DNA of 22,589 nucleotides, taken from positions 1 through 22,589 of the forward strand of contig JAEWVQ010000139.1 of NCBI GenBank assembly GCA_023459095.1. The letters run 5' to 3'. Both the position numbers and the translations under genes were made by a program. Shown here one piece after another: positions 1-7,704 of the stretch. Below the pieces are notes generated by a model. It was not told where the DNA came from, made no database searches, and worked only from the letters and a program-made list of their open reading frames with translations. Each line of letters begins with the position of its first letter. Position 1 is the first letter of the stretch. Source of the stretch: Pseudomonadota bacterium (GTDB taxonomy: Bacteria; Pseudomonadota; Gammaproteobacteria; Burkholderiales; Rhodocyclaceae).

Positions 1-10
1 AGGCCCCACC

Positions 11-946
11 GTGGCGACGCCCCTTTTCGAATCCTCCATCAAGAGCCTGCCGCTGCTCGGTCGCGGCAAGGTGCGCGACATCTACGCCATCGACGACGAG
101 AAGCTGCTGATCGTCACCAGCGACCGCCTGTCGGCCTTCGACGTGATCCTGCCCAACCCGATTCCGGACAAGGGCCGCGTGCTCACCGCGATGGCCAACT
201 TCTGGTTCGCCAAACTCGGCCACATCATTCCCAACCAACTCACCGGCATCGCCCCCGAAACCGTGGTCGCCGCCGACGAGCGCGCGCAGGTGCGCGGCCG
301 CGCGCTGGTGGTCAAGCGCCTCAAGCCGCTGCCGATCGAGGCCGTGGTGCGCGGCTACGTGATCGGCTCGGGCTGGAAGGACTATCAGGACACCGGCGCG
401 ATCTGCGGCATCGCGCTGCCCGCCGGCCTGCAGCAGGCCGCGCGCCTGCCGGCGCCGATCTTCACCCCGGCGTCGAAGGCCGAAGTCGGCGACCACGACG
501 AGAACATCTCCTTCGCCGAAGCGCAGGCGCGCTGCGACGCGACCCTGGCCGACGCGCTCGCCGGCACCGGCGTGCGCGGCGCCGACCTCGCCGCCCAAGC
601 GCGCGATGCGGCGATCGCGCTGTACAGCGAGGCGGCGAGCTTCGCCGCCGGGCGCGGCATCATCATCGCCGACACCAAGTTCGAGTTCGGCGTCGATGCG
701 CGCGGCACCCTGTACCTGATCGACGAGGCGCTCACCCCGGACTCCTCGCGCTTCTGGCCGGCCGACAGCTACCGCGAAGGCATCAGCCCGCCGTCCTACG
801 ACAAGCAGTACGTGCGCGACTACCTCGAGACCCTGGACTGGAACAAGAAGGCGCCAGGGCCGAACCTGCCCGAGGACGTGATCGCGCGTACCGCGGCAAA
901 GTACCGCGAAGCCTACGAGCGGCTCACCGGCGAAACCCTGGCCTGA
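11..946 (+). CDS. purC: SAICAR synthetase (phosphoribosylaminoimidazole-succinocarboxamide synthase)
   Basis: This cytoplasmic enzyme of de novo purine synthesis joins CAIR and aspartate with ATP to form SAICAR. The 311-residue protein shows the family's GKVRDIY at residues 19-25, SDRLSAFD at 37-44, a VVRGYVIGSGW segment near 113 and the DTKFEFG signature near 220. The ending, with an AKYREAYERLTG helix, is typical of the long bacterial form (about 300 residues) rather than the short E. coli type. The start is GTG at 11. It is chosen because the N-terminus (ATPLFESSIKSLPLLGRGK) matches what I know of family members. Only ten bases precede it in the window, so its ribosome binding site and promoter cannot be judged. 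A GC hairpin follows at 980-1008. The function is secure from the motifs; only the exact start is in doubt. Confidence 0.96.
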   Translation: MATPLFESSIKSLPLLGRGKVRDIYAIDDEKLLIVTSDRLSAFDVILPNPIPDKGRVLTAMANFWFAKLGHIIPNQLTGIAPETVVAADERAQVRGRALVVKRLKPLPIEAVVRGYVIGSGWKDYQDTGAICGIALPAGLQQAARLPAPIFTPASKAEVGDHDENISFAEAQARCDATLADALAGTGVRGADLAAQARDAAIALYSEAASFAAGRGIIIADTKFEFGVDARGTLYLIDEALTPDSSRFWPADSYREGISPPSYDKQYVRDYLETLDWNKKAPGPNLPEDVIARTAAKYREAYERLTGETLA

Positions 947-1277
947 GCACCCGCGCCGCCGGCGCACTCGAACCTGGACCGCGGCGCCCCGGCACCATCG
1001 GCGCCGCGCAGCACCCGCCCTGCCGCCGGCGTGGCGGGGCGAACCGCAAGCACCGCCGCTGCCGCTCGCCCGATGTGCCGGGTGGCACTCCGGCGCCAAC
1101 GGCAGCGCGCCATCCGGCGGCCGGAGCGGTCGTGCCCCGCGGCCGCCCTCCTCCGGCGCAACCGCAACGCCCTGTGCGGGCTCGCGCGCGTAGCCACCGA
1201 ACGCACCCGAACGCGGACTCGAACAACAACAAGCAGGCAGGCGCCCGTCCGAGGCGCCGCCGACGGAGACACGCATC
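947..1277. other. 331-base non-coding GC-rich gap
   Basis: This is the only stretch over 300 bases without a gene. It contains a 9-bp perfect hairpin at 980-1008 and two copies of the palindromic hexamer GGCGCC at 1240-1245 and 1253-1258, which could pair just upstream of the permease ribosome binding site. Open frames cross it in several directions. They have no recognisable protein, no ribosome binding site and only arginine/alanine-rich translations, as expected of GC-rich DNA. I see no convincing sigma-70 promoter for the permease. Confidence 0.5.
980..1008 (+). terminator. GC hairpin after purC, possible terminator
   Basis: The arms CGCGGCGCC (980-988) and GGCGCCGCG (1000-1008) pair perfectly over 9 bp around an 11-base loop, 33 bases after the purC stop. 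No T-run follows, so a classical Rho-independent terminator is not shown. It could be a processing or Rho-assisted 3' end, or chance in GC-rich DNA. Confidence 0.25.
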
Positions 1278-2552
1278 ATGCACAACCCCGCTGCCGGCCG
1301 CCGGCTGGCGATGGCCGTGGTCATCGCCGCCTACGTGCTGTCCTTCTTCCACCGCTTCGCGCCCGCGGGCATCGCCCAGGATCTGGCCGCCGCCTTCCAG
1401 ACCAGCGCGGCCTCGCTCGGCGTGCTCGCCGCGACCTATTTCTACGTCTATACGGTCATGCAGGTGCCGACCGGCATCCTCGTCGACACCCTCGGGCCGC
1501 GCCGCATCCTGCTCCTCGGTGGCCTCGTCGCCGGCGCGGGCAGCGCCCTGTTCGGCCTCGCGCCCGACCTCGACACCGCACTCATCGGCCGCACCCTGGT
1601 CGGGCTCGGGGTGTCGGTGGTGTTCATCGCCATGCTCAAGCTGATTGCGCTGTGGTTCGACGAGCGCCGCTTCGCCACCCTGGTCGGACTGTCGATGCTG
1701 CTCGGCAATCTGGGATCGGTGCTCGCCGGCACCCCGCTCGCCGCCCTCACCGAGGTCGCGCCCTGGCGTGCCGTGTTCCTCGGCGCGGCGGTGCTGTCGG
1801 TGGTGCTCGGCATTGCGTGCTGGTTCTTCGTCCGCGAGCAGCGCCCGGCCGACGACGGCACGCCCAAGGCCGCGTTCGACCGCAACGTGGTGATCGGCGG
1901 GCTGCTGGGCGTGCTGCGCAACCGCGCCACCTGGCCGGCGGTGTGGGCCAACTTCGGCCTCGCCGGCAGCTTCTTCGCCTTCGCCGGCTTGTGGGCGACG
2001 CCCTACCTGACCCAGGTCCATGGCCTGAGCCGGGTCGAGGCGGCCAGCCACCTGTCGCTGTACTTTGCCGGCTTCGCGGTCGGCTGCCTCGCCATCGGCA
2101 CCCTGTCGGACCGCATCGGCCGGCGCAAGCCGGTGCTGATCGGCGCCAGCCTGGTGTATTGCGCGCTGTGGCTGGTATGGCTGTCGGCGGTGCGCATGCC
2201 GATCACGCTGAGCTATGCCCTGTTCCTGGTGATGGGGCTGTCGTGCGCGTCGTTCGCGCTGACCTGGGCGTGCGCCAAGGAGGTCAACCCGCCTCAGCTC
2301 TCGGGGATGAGCACCAGCATCACCAACATGGGCGGCTTTCTTGCCGGTGCGCTGCTGCAGCCGGCGGTCGGCATGATCATGGACGCGGGCTGGAGCGGGG
2401 AGCTGGCGAACGGCGTGCGCCAGTACCCGGTGGAGACCTTCCGCTACGGCATCGGCCTGCTCGCCGCCGCCGGCTTCATCGGCGCGCTCGCCGGCCTGTT
2501 CGTGCGCGAGACGCGCTGCCGCAACATCTGGCAGGCGCCGCCGGCGCGCTGA
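1278..2552 (+). CDS. Major facilitator superfamily permease, substrate unknown
   Basis: This is an inner-membrane secondary transporter of the MFS_1 type. The 424 residues are mostly hydrophobic and fit about 12 membrane helices, with a charged central loop near residues 184-203. The MFS loop 2-3 signature GILVDTLGPRR is at residues 66-76. Its second-half counterpart, GTLSDRIGRRKP, follows the central loop. These duplicated motifs are the main evidence. The ATG at 1278 has GGAGA at 1265-1269, eight bases upstream. The gene stands alone after purC and 122 bases before a DUF2189 gene, so context gives no clue to substrate. I cannot tell whether it imports organic acids or sugars or exports drugs. 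Family membership is secure and specificity is unknown. Confidence 0.9.
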   Translation: MHNPAAGRRLAMAVVIAAYVLSFFHRFAPAGIAQDLAAAFQTSAASLGVLAATYFYVYTVMQVPTGILVDTLGPRRILLLGGLVAGAGSALFGLAPDLDTALIGRTLVGLGVSVVFIAMLKLIALWFDERRFATLVGLSMLLGNLGSVLAGTPLAALTEVAPWRAVFLGAAVLSVVLGIACWFFVREQRPADDGTPKAAFDRNVVIGGLLGVLRNRATWPAVWANFGLAGSFFAFAGLWATPYLTQVHGLSRVEAASHLSLYFAGFAVGCLAIGTLSDRIGRRKPVLIGASLVYCALWLVWLSAVRMPITLSYALFLVMGLSCASFALTWACAKEVNPPQLSGMSTSITNMGGFLAGALLQPAVGMIMDAGWSGELANGVRQYPVETFRYGIGLLAAAGFIGALAGLFVRETRCRNIWQAPPAR

Positions 2553-2674
2553 CCCGGCACGCCTGCCGCGCGCGGCATTCGCGAACCGGCAGCGGCTGTC
2601 CTACTCTAAAAGGCAACCCCGGACGCCCCGCCGCGGCGGGTGCGACCGAGGGCCGTCACCCCACGGAGGTTGCC

Positions 2675-3451
2675 ATGGACAAGCCCTACCATTCGCTGGA
2701 CCACCACTTTCACCTGCCCCACGTCCGCCCGGTCGATGCCGCCCGGCCGTTGCACTGGCTGCGCCTGGGCTGGCGGGACATGAGCGACAGCCTCGGCGCG
2801 AGTCTGGCCTATGGCGCGTTCTTCGCCGTGATCGGCTACTTGATCCTGTCCTACGCGGCGGACATGCCGTATCTGTTTACCGCGGCGGTATCGGGCTTCT
2901 TCCTCGTCGGACCGCTCGCTGCCGCCGGTCTGTACGAGATCTCGCGCCGTCACGAGAAGGGCGAAACGGTGTCGTTCGGCCAGTCGCTGGCCGGCTTGCG
3001 CCGCCACGGCGACAGCCTGCTGTACTTCGGCGTGTTCCTCGCGATCGCGCTGATCGGCTGGGAGCGCATGTCGGCGATCCTGTTCGCGCTGTTCTACCAG
3101 GGCAACGTCCCGGACCTGTCGAACTTCTTCCGCGACGTGTTCCTGTCCGGCGACTACACCCACTTCGTGGTCGCCTACCTGGTGGTCGGCGGCATCCTCG
3201 CCGCGGTGGTGTTCTCGCTGTCGGTGGTTTCGGTGCCGATGCTGATGGACCGCGACACCGACGCGATCACCGCGGCGATGACCAGCGCGCGTGCGGTGGG
3301 TGTCAATCTCGCGGCGATGGCGGTGTGGGCGGCGCTGATCGTGGCCCTGGTCGCGGTCGGCTTCGCGACCATGATGATCGGCATGGCGATCCTGCTGCCG
3401 CTGCTCGGCCACGCCAGCTGGCACGCTTACCGCGACATGGTCGAATCCTGA
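2675..3451 (+). CDS. DUF2189 integral membrane protein
   Basis: This 258-residue protein has about five or six hydrophobic segments, near residues 42-60, 67-86, 115-140, 162-190 and 208-245. The pattern and motifs such as FLVGPLAAAGLYEISRR (76-92) and the SVPMLMDRD segment (185-193) match DUF2189 proteins of proteobacteria, whose function is not established to my knowledge. The N-terminus is histidine-rich (SLDHHFHLPH, residues 7-16) and precedes the first membrane segment. The open frame extends far upstream through the permease gene in another frame. The ATG at 2675 is chosen because GGAGG lies at 2665-2669 and the hydrophobic architecture begins just after it. A strong terminator at 3474-3511 follows, so it is the last gene of its transcript. 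I infer no role. Confidence 0.85.
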   Translation: MDKPYHSLDHHFHLPHVRPVDAARPLHWLRLGWRDMSDSLGASLAYGAFFAVIGYLILSYAADMPYLFTAAVSGFFLVGPLAAAGLYEISRRHEKGETVSFGQSLAGLRRHGDSLLYFGVFLAIALIGWERMSAILFALFYQGNVPDLSNFFRDVFLSGDYTHFVVAYLVVGGILAAVVFSLSVVSVPMLMDRDTDAITAAMTSARAVGVNLAAMAVWAALIVALVAVGFATMMIGMAILLPLLGHASWHAYRDMVES

Positions 3452-3473
3452 CCGCGGCACCGCGATAGGCCGA

Positions 3474-3511
3474 GCCCGGGGGCGCCCATAGCGGCGCCCC
3501 CGGGCGCTTTT
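3474..3511 (+). terminator. Rho-independent terminator after the DUF2189 gene
   Basis: The arms GCCCGGGGGCGCC (3474-3486) and GGCGCCCCCGGGC (3493-3505) form a perfect 13-bp stem with the six-base loop CATAGC. They are followed by GC and four T residues (3508-3511). It lies 23 bases after the DUF2189 stop and separates that gene from prlC. The T-run is short but the stem is very strong. Confidence 0.8.
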
Positions 3512-3515
3512 ACGG

Positions 3516-3521
3516 CACAAT
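3516..3521 (+). promoter_or_regulatory. Possible -10 element for prlC
   Basis: CACAAT matches TATAAT at four of six positions. It lies just after the terminator and would place the transcript start near 3528, leaving a leader of about 30 bases before the ATG at 3558. No good -35 hexamer is visible at the right distance because that stretch is the terminator stem. Confidence 0.25.
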
Positions 3522-3557
3522 AGGACCATCGACGGTCACCGCACTCATCCATACATC

Positions 3558-5636
3558 ATGAACATCACGCCCGCCAGTGCAACTAACCCGCTGCTCGACT
3601 CCTCAGGATTGCCGCGCTTCGACGACATCCGCCCGGAACACGTCGCGCCCGCCGTGCGCAGCCTGCTCGAGGAAAACCGCGCCCTCATCGAGCGCCGCAC
3701 CGCCGACCCGGCGATGCCGACCTGGGACGGTTTCGTCGAGCCGATGAACGCCGCCGGCGAACGCCTCGGCCGCGCCTGGGGCGTGGTCGGCCACCTGCAC
3801 AGCGTGCTCGACGTCCCCGAATGGCGCGAGGCCTACAACGCGCTGCTGCCCGAGGTGTCGCGCTTCTACGCCGAGGTCGGCCAGAACCTCGCCCTGTTCC
3901 ACAAGTACAAGGCGCTCCACGACAGCCCCGAGTACGCCACCCTGTCGGCCACCCGCCGCCGCATCCTCGACCACGAACTGCGCGACTTCCGCCTGTCCGG
4001 CGCCGAGCTCGCCGACGAGCTCAAGCCGCGCTTCCAGGCCATCCAGGAAGAAATGTCGCAACTCGGCGCGAAGTTCTCCGAGAACCTGCTCGACGCCACC
4101 AACGCCCACGCCGAGTGGGTCGAGGATGAAGCCGCGCTCGCCGGCATTCCCGACGACGCCCGCGCCGCCGCGCGTGCCGCCGCCGAGAAGGACGGGCGAC
4201 CGGGGTGGAAATTCACCCTGCACATGCCGTCCTACCTGCCGGTGCTGCAGTACGCCGACGACCGCGCCCTGCGCGAGCGCATGTACCGCGCCTACGCCAC
4301 GCGCGCCTCCGAACTGGGCAAGGCGGAATGGGACAACGGCCCGCTCATCGGCCGCATCCTCGCGCTGCGCGAGGAAGAGGCGCAGATGCTCGGCTACGCC
4401 AGCTTCGCCGAGGTGTCGCTGGTGCCGAAGATGGCCGACACCCCCGCCCAGGTGCTCGCCTTCCTGCGCGAACTCGCCGCCAAGGCCAAACCCTTCGCCG
4501 AACGCGACCTCGCCGAACTGCAGGCCTTCGCCGCCGCCGAACTCGGCCTCGCCGCGCTGCAGCCGTGGGACATCGCCTACGCCTCGGAGAAACTGCGCGA
4601 ACAGCGCTACGCCTATTCCGACCAGGAGGTGAAGCAGTACTTTCCCGAGCCCAAGGTGCTCGACGGCCTGTTCGGCGTGATCCGCACCCTGTACGGCGTA
4701 GACATCCTGCCCGACCAGGCGCCGAGCTGGGACCCCGACGTGCGCTTCTTCCGCATCGAGAAGGACGGTGACACCGTCGGCCACTTCTATCTCGACCTGC
4801 ACGCCCGCGAAACCAAGCGCGGCGGCGCCTGGATGGACTCCGCGCGCAGCCGCCACCGCAGCGCCTCCGGGCTGGAAACGCCGGTCGCCTATCTGGTGTG
4901 CAACTTCCCCGGCCCGGTCAACGGCAAGCCCGCGACCTTCACCCACGACGACGTCCTCACCCTGTTCCACGAGTGCGGCCACGGCCTGCACCACCTGCTG
5001 ACGCGCATCGAGGATCTGGCGGTGTCCGGCATCCACGGCGTGGAATGGGATGCGGTGGAATTGCCCAGCCAGTTCATGGAGAACTTCTGCTGGGAATGGG
5101 ACGTGCTCCAGGGCATGACCGCCCACGTCGATACCGGCGCCCCGCTGCCGCGCGCGCTCTACGACAAGATGATCGCGGCGAAAAACTTTCAGAGCGGCAT
5201 GCAGACCGTGCGCCAGCTCGAATTTTCGATGTTCGACCTGCGCCTGCACGGCGAGGTCGAGGCTCACGGCGAACCCGTGGCCTTCGAGCGCGTGCTCGCG
5301 CTCCTCGACGAGGTGCGACGCGAGGTCGCAGTGCTGTTCCCGCCCGCCTGGCACCGCTTCCCCAACAGCTTCTCGCACATCTTCGCCGGCGGCTACGCCG
5401 CGGGCTATTACAGCTACAAGTGGGCGGAAGTGCTGTCGGCGGACGCCTTCGAGGCCTTCGAGGAGGCCGGCGCGGGCAAGGGCAGCCTGCTCGACCCGGA
5501 GACCGGCGCACGCTTCTGGCGCGAAATCCTCGCGGTCGGCGGCAGCCGCCCGGCGCTCGAATCGTTCAAGGCCTTCCGTGGCCGCGAGCCGCGCGTCGAT
5601 GCCCTGCTGCGCCACAACGGCATGGTGAGCGCATGA
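3558..5636 (+). CDS. prlC: Oligopeptidase A, M3-family zinc metallopeptidase
   Basis: This cytoplasmic M3 peptidase degrades oligopeptides, including cleaved signal peptides in E. coli. Its 692 residues are close to the 680 of E. coli PrlC. The zinc site reads HECGH at residues 471-475, with catalytic Glu472. The third ligand is Glu501 in AVELPSQFMENF, 26 residues after the second His as in PrlC. E. coli has HEFGH, so Cys473 replaces Phe at a non-ligand position. Downstream, FPNSFSHIFAGGYAAGYYSYKWAEVLSADAF carries the usual M3 substrate-binding His/Tyr region (shown here only as a landmark near residue 600). The N-terminal NPLLDSSGLPRFDDIRPEHV also matches. The ATG at 3558 has no clear ribosome binding site. 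The stop overlaps the next start (ATGA), so the pair is probably translated together. Confidence 0.95.
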   Translation: MNITPASATNPLLDSSGLPRFDDIRPEHVAPAVRSLLEENRALIERRTADPAMPTWDGFVEPMNAAGERLGRAWGVVGHLHSVLDVPEWREAYNALLPEVSRFYAEVGQNLALFHKYKALHDSPEYATLSATRRRILDHELRDFRLSGAELADELKPRFQAIQEEMSQLGAKFSENLLDATNAHAEWVEDEAALAGIPDDARAAARAAAEKDGRPGWKFTLHMPSYLPVLQYADDRALRERMYRAYATRASELGKAEWDNGPLIGRILALREEEAQMLGYASFAEVSLVPKMADTPAQVLAFLRELAAKAKPFAERDLAELQAFAAAELGLAALQPWDIAYASEKLREQRYAYSDQEVKQYFPEPKVLDGLFGVIRTLYGVDILPDQAPSWDPDVRFFRIEKDGDTVGHFYLDLHARETKRGGAWMDSARSRHRSASGLETPVAYLVCNFPGPVNGKPATFTHDDVLTLFHECGHGLHHLLTRIEDLAVSGIHGVEWDAVELPSQFMENFCWEWDVLQGMTAHVDTGAPLPRALYDKMIAAKNFQSGMQTVRQLEFSMFDLRLHGEVEAHGEPVAFERVLALLDEVRREVAVLFPPAWHRFPNSFSHIFAGGYAAGYYSYKWAEVLSADAFEAFEEAGAGKGSLLDPETGARFWREILAVGGSRPALESFKAFRGREPRVDALLRHNGMVSA

Positions 5637-6136
5637 GCCCCGTCGCCCGCATTCCACGCCTCGCCGCGGCCGTCCTCGCCCTTGCCACCCTGAGTGCGGC
5701 GGGCGCCGCCGGCGCGCAGACCACCTACCGCTGGAAGGACGCGCAGGGCCGCGTGCATTACTCGGACCAGCCGCCGCCGCCCGAGGTCCGCGAGCTCGAC
5801 GAACAGCGCTACGCCGCACCGGCGGCCGCGCAGGTGCCGTCGTACACCCTGCGCAAGCTCGCCGCCGACTTTCCGGTGACGCTCTACAGCGCCGACAACT
5901 GCGGCGACCTCTGCGTGCAGGCGCGCGCCCTGCTGAACAAGCGCGGAGTGCCGTTCGCCGAGCGCAAGCTCGCCACTGCCGAAGACCACGCTGCCTTCCA
6001 GCGCGACTTCAACGCCCCGCCCGAAGTGCCGACCCTGGCCGTGGGCCGCAACCACCTGCGCGGCCTCGAAGCCGGCGGCTGGAACCGGCTGCTCGACGAT
6101 GCCGGCTACCCCAAGACCCCGCTGCCGCCGCGGTAA
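5633..6136 (+). CDS. Secreted DUF4124-glutaredoxin domain protein
   Basis: The 167-residue protein is a likely periplasmic thiol-redox protein. A signal peptide (hydrophobic residues about 9-25, cleavage probably after AGA28) is followed by a DUF4124 module at residues 30-50 (YRWKDAQGRVHYSDQPP). A glutaredoxin-like fold follows from about 80. It starts with PVTLYSADNC and carries Cys90 and Cys94 in a CGDLC (CX3C) arrangement. The probable cis-proline is Pro133 in EVPTL. Classical glutaredoxins use CX2C, so the extra residue is unusual for the fold in general. Glutaredoxin family members with DUF4124 in betaproteobacteria commonly have this form, as far as I recall. The start overlaps the prlC stop by four bases, implying coupling. 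Its substrate is unknown, and a disulfide or mixed-disulfide role in the envelope is inference. Confidence 0.88.
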   Translation: MSPVARIPRLAAAVLALATLSAAGAAGAQTTYRWKDAQGRVHYSDQPPPPEVRELDEQRYAAPAAAQVPSYTLRKLAADFPVTLYSADNCGDLCVQARALLNKRGVPFAERKLATAEDHAAFQRDFNAPPEVPTLAVGRNHLRGLEAGGWNRLLDDAGYPKTPLPPR

Positions 6137-6160
6137 AGCGCGCGCAGCGGGGCGTCCCGC

Positions 6161-7534
6161 TTACAACGGCAGGCCGAGTTCCTGCAGATCGGCCGGCGAC
6201 GCGGCCTTGCCGTTGAGCTTGAACTCGCCGCCGGCAAAGTCCGCCTGCAGCGTCCACGCCTGATCGCGGCCGACCAGCATGCCCTTGGCGACGAGTTCGT
6301 CGATGCGCTCGCGGGCGGCTTCGCGCACGCCTTCGGCCATTTCCTCCTCGCTCACCTCGACTTCCTTGGTCTCGAGGAACTCCACCACCTCGTCGTGCAC
6401 CTGACCCTGCATCGCACGCTCCAGCAAGGCCTTCGGCACGCTGACGTTCATCCCGGCGGCGAGATCGGTGAACGGATTGAACCGCTCCGGCGCCTCACCG
6501 ACATAGGCCAGGCGCATGCCGAACTCGGTCACGCCTTCGGCCGTCCGCCCGGCAACGCGCTCGATCTGGATTTCGGGCTTGCGCTTGAGCAGCGCCGGCC
6601 CTTCCTGCGCGAACGCGGCGAGCACGCGCGCGTTCTGCGCCTCGGCATCCTCGCCGTCGCGGCCCAGGCTATCGATGAGCTGGGTGAAACGGTCGAGCAC
6701 GCCGGCGTCGAGGTTGCGCAGCGCCAGGCGCAGCGCCAAGTCATCGACCTTCTCGCCATCCACGCCGAGCTTGCGCAACGCGCCGTCGATCGTCATCTCG
6801 ACGACATCGCCCTTGAGCTGCATGTCGGAATCGATCACCAGCCCTGCGGCCTCGAGCTCACCGCTCTCTTCCGTGATCACCGCCAGGCGTTCGAGCGCCA
6901 CCTTGCCCGGGCCGACCCAGAACTGGCGCCCTTGCGGCTTGGACGAATCGAAGCTCATGGTCAGACCTTCGAGCTCGATCCGCTCGCCGTCCTCCGACTT
7001 CATGCGGAACACCGGCGCGCTGGCCTGTCCCTTCATCACCCGCCAGTCGGCGTCGACCGTGATTTCGCCGCGCAACCCGCCCCAGGTCGCGCTCATCGGC
7101 CCCACGCTGGCAACCACGTCGGGCGAGCTCAGCACGTGCTGCTGCGCCCCGCTCCACCCCACCGTGGTCGCCAGTTCGAGCGCCGCCCGGCCCTTCAGGA
7201 ATTCGTCGAAGACCTGCTTGACGCCTTCGGGCAGGTTCAGCACCGAGTGGATCTGCGCTGCCTTGCCGGCGGGCAGGGGACCGTGCTCGATCGCATGCGA
7301 CACGGTGAAATCGAAAGGCTCGTCCTCGCCCTGCACGGTCCACATCGTATTCGCCTTGGCGCCGAAGATGCCGCGCTCGTAGTCGAGCACCCGCACCGTG
7401 ATGCCGCCGCTGGCGGCTTTCGCCACTGCGGCGCGGAAGCCGTCCTCGACCTTGCCGCCGACCACATAGCTGCCGCCCACCACCCCGACCGCGGCCACTG
7501 CGACCGCACCCGCCACCACTGCCAGCTTGCCCAT
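6161..7534 (-). CDS. DUF945 (YdgA-like) periplasmic protein
   Basis: The 457-residue product has a hydrophobic signal or anchor at residues 4-24 (VVAGAVAVAAVGVVGGSYVVG). A long soluble region of beta-rich and helical character follows. The early segment VLDYERGIFGAKANTMW and the late FKLNGKAASPADLQELGLPL resemble the YdgA/DUF945 family of inner-membrane-anchored periplasmic proteins, whose molecular role is unclear. The frame runs 47 codons further upstream. The ATG at 7534 is preferred because GGGAG precedes it at about seven bases and the signal starts immediately. A promoter candidate lies at 7587-7616. The gene converges on the glutaredoxin gene with only 24 bases between the stops and no clear terminator. 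It appears monocistronic. Confidence 0.85.
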   Translation of the reverse strand: MGKLAVVAGAVAVAAVGVVGGSYVVGGKVEDGFRAAVAKAASGGITVRVLDYERGIFGAKANTMWTVQGEDEPFDFTVSHAIEHGPLPAGKAAQIHSVLNLPEGVKQVFDEFLKGRAALELATTVGWSGAQQHVLSSPDVVASVGPMSATWGGLRGEITVDADWRVMKGQASAPVFRMKSEDGERIELEGLTMSFDSSKPQGRQFWVGPGKVALERLAVITEESGELEAAGLVIDSDMQLKGDVVEMTIDGALRKLGVDGEKVDDLALRLALRNLDAGVLDRFTQLIDSLGRDGEDAEAQNARVLAAFAQEGPALLKRKPEIQIERVAGRTAEGVTEFGMRLAYVGEAPERFNPFTDLAAGMNVSVPKALLERAMQGQVHDEVVEFLETKEVEVSEEEMAEGVREAARERIDELVAKGMLVGRDQAWTLQADFAGGEFKLNGKAASPADLQELGLPL

Positions 7535-7586
7535 CCACTTCTCCCTGGAAAATCCCGTTTTCATGCACTGCAACAACGAGAGCGGC

Positions 7587-7616
7587 ATTATGACGAGCCC
7601 GGCAACGGAATGACAG
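7587..7616 (-). promoter_or_regulatory. Sigma-70-like promoter candidate for the DUF945 gene
   Basis: On the minus strand, CTGTCA (7616-7611, four of six against TTGACA) is followed after 18 bases by CATAAT (7592-7587, five of six against TATAAT). A start near 7580 would leave a leader of about 46 bases before the ATG at 7534, which has its own ribosome binding site. This is the best two-part promoter match in the window. Confidence 0.4.
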
Positions 7617-7660
7617 CGGCGCAACGCGCTCGGCCGCCGCGCCGCCTTTGCGATGCGGGC

Positions 7661-7666
7661 TACAAT
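7661..7666 (+). promoter_or_regulatory. -10 element candidate for exonuclease III
   Basis: TACAAT at 7661-7666 differs from TATAAT at one position and lies 38 bases before the ATG at 7705. No recognisable -35 hexamer is present at 16-18 bases upstream, where the sequence is pure G/C. It would serve xthA and possibly the hydrolase, regulator and DUF2892 genes behind it. Confidence 0.4.
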
Positions 7667-7704
7667 GCGCGCCATCGTTCAGTCTTCACGGCAGCGCCGC
7701 ACCC

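Noticed and set aside
2630..2645. CCCGCCGCGGCGGG palindrome before the DUF2189 gene as an operator
   Set aside because: It is pure G/C without spacer. Such palindromes arise by chance in this base composition, and nothing ties it to a promoter.
1031..2674. Long N-terminal extension of the DUF2189 frame, which would give an 806-residue protein
   Set aside because: The extension is an out-of-frame shadow of the permease gene, rich in Arg, Ala and Pro. GGAGG before the ATG at 2675 marks the real start.
3603..5819. 738-residue open frame antisense to prlC
   Set aside because: Its translation is Gly/Val/His/Glu-rich low-complexity sequence without a recognisable domain, while prlC on the other strand has intact zinc-site motifs. 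Long antisense frames are expected in very GC-rich DNA with strong third-position bias.
6146..6161. AGCGGG/CCCGCT hairpin between the convergent glutaredoxin and DUF945 genes as a terminator
   Set aside because: The stem is only 6 bp, runs into the DUF945 stop codon and has no T-run on either strand.
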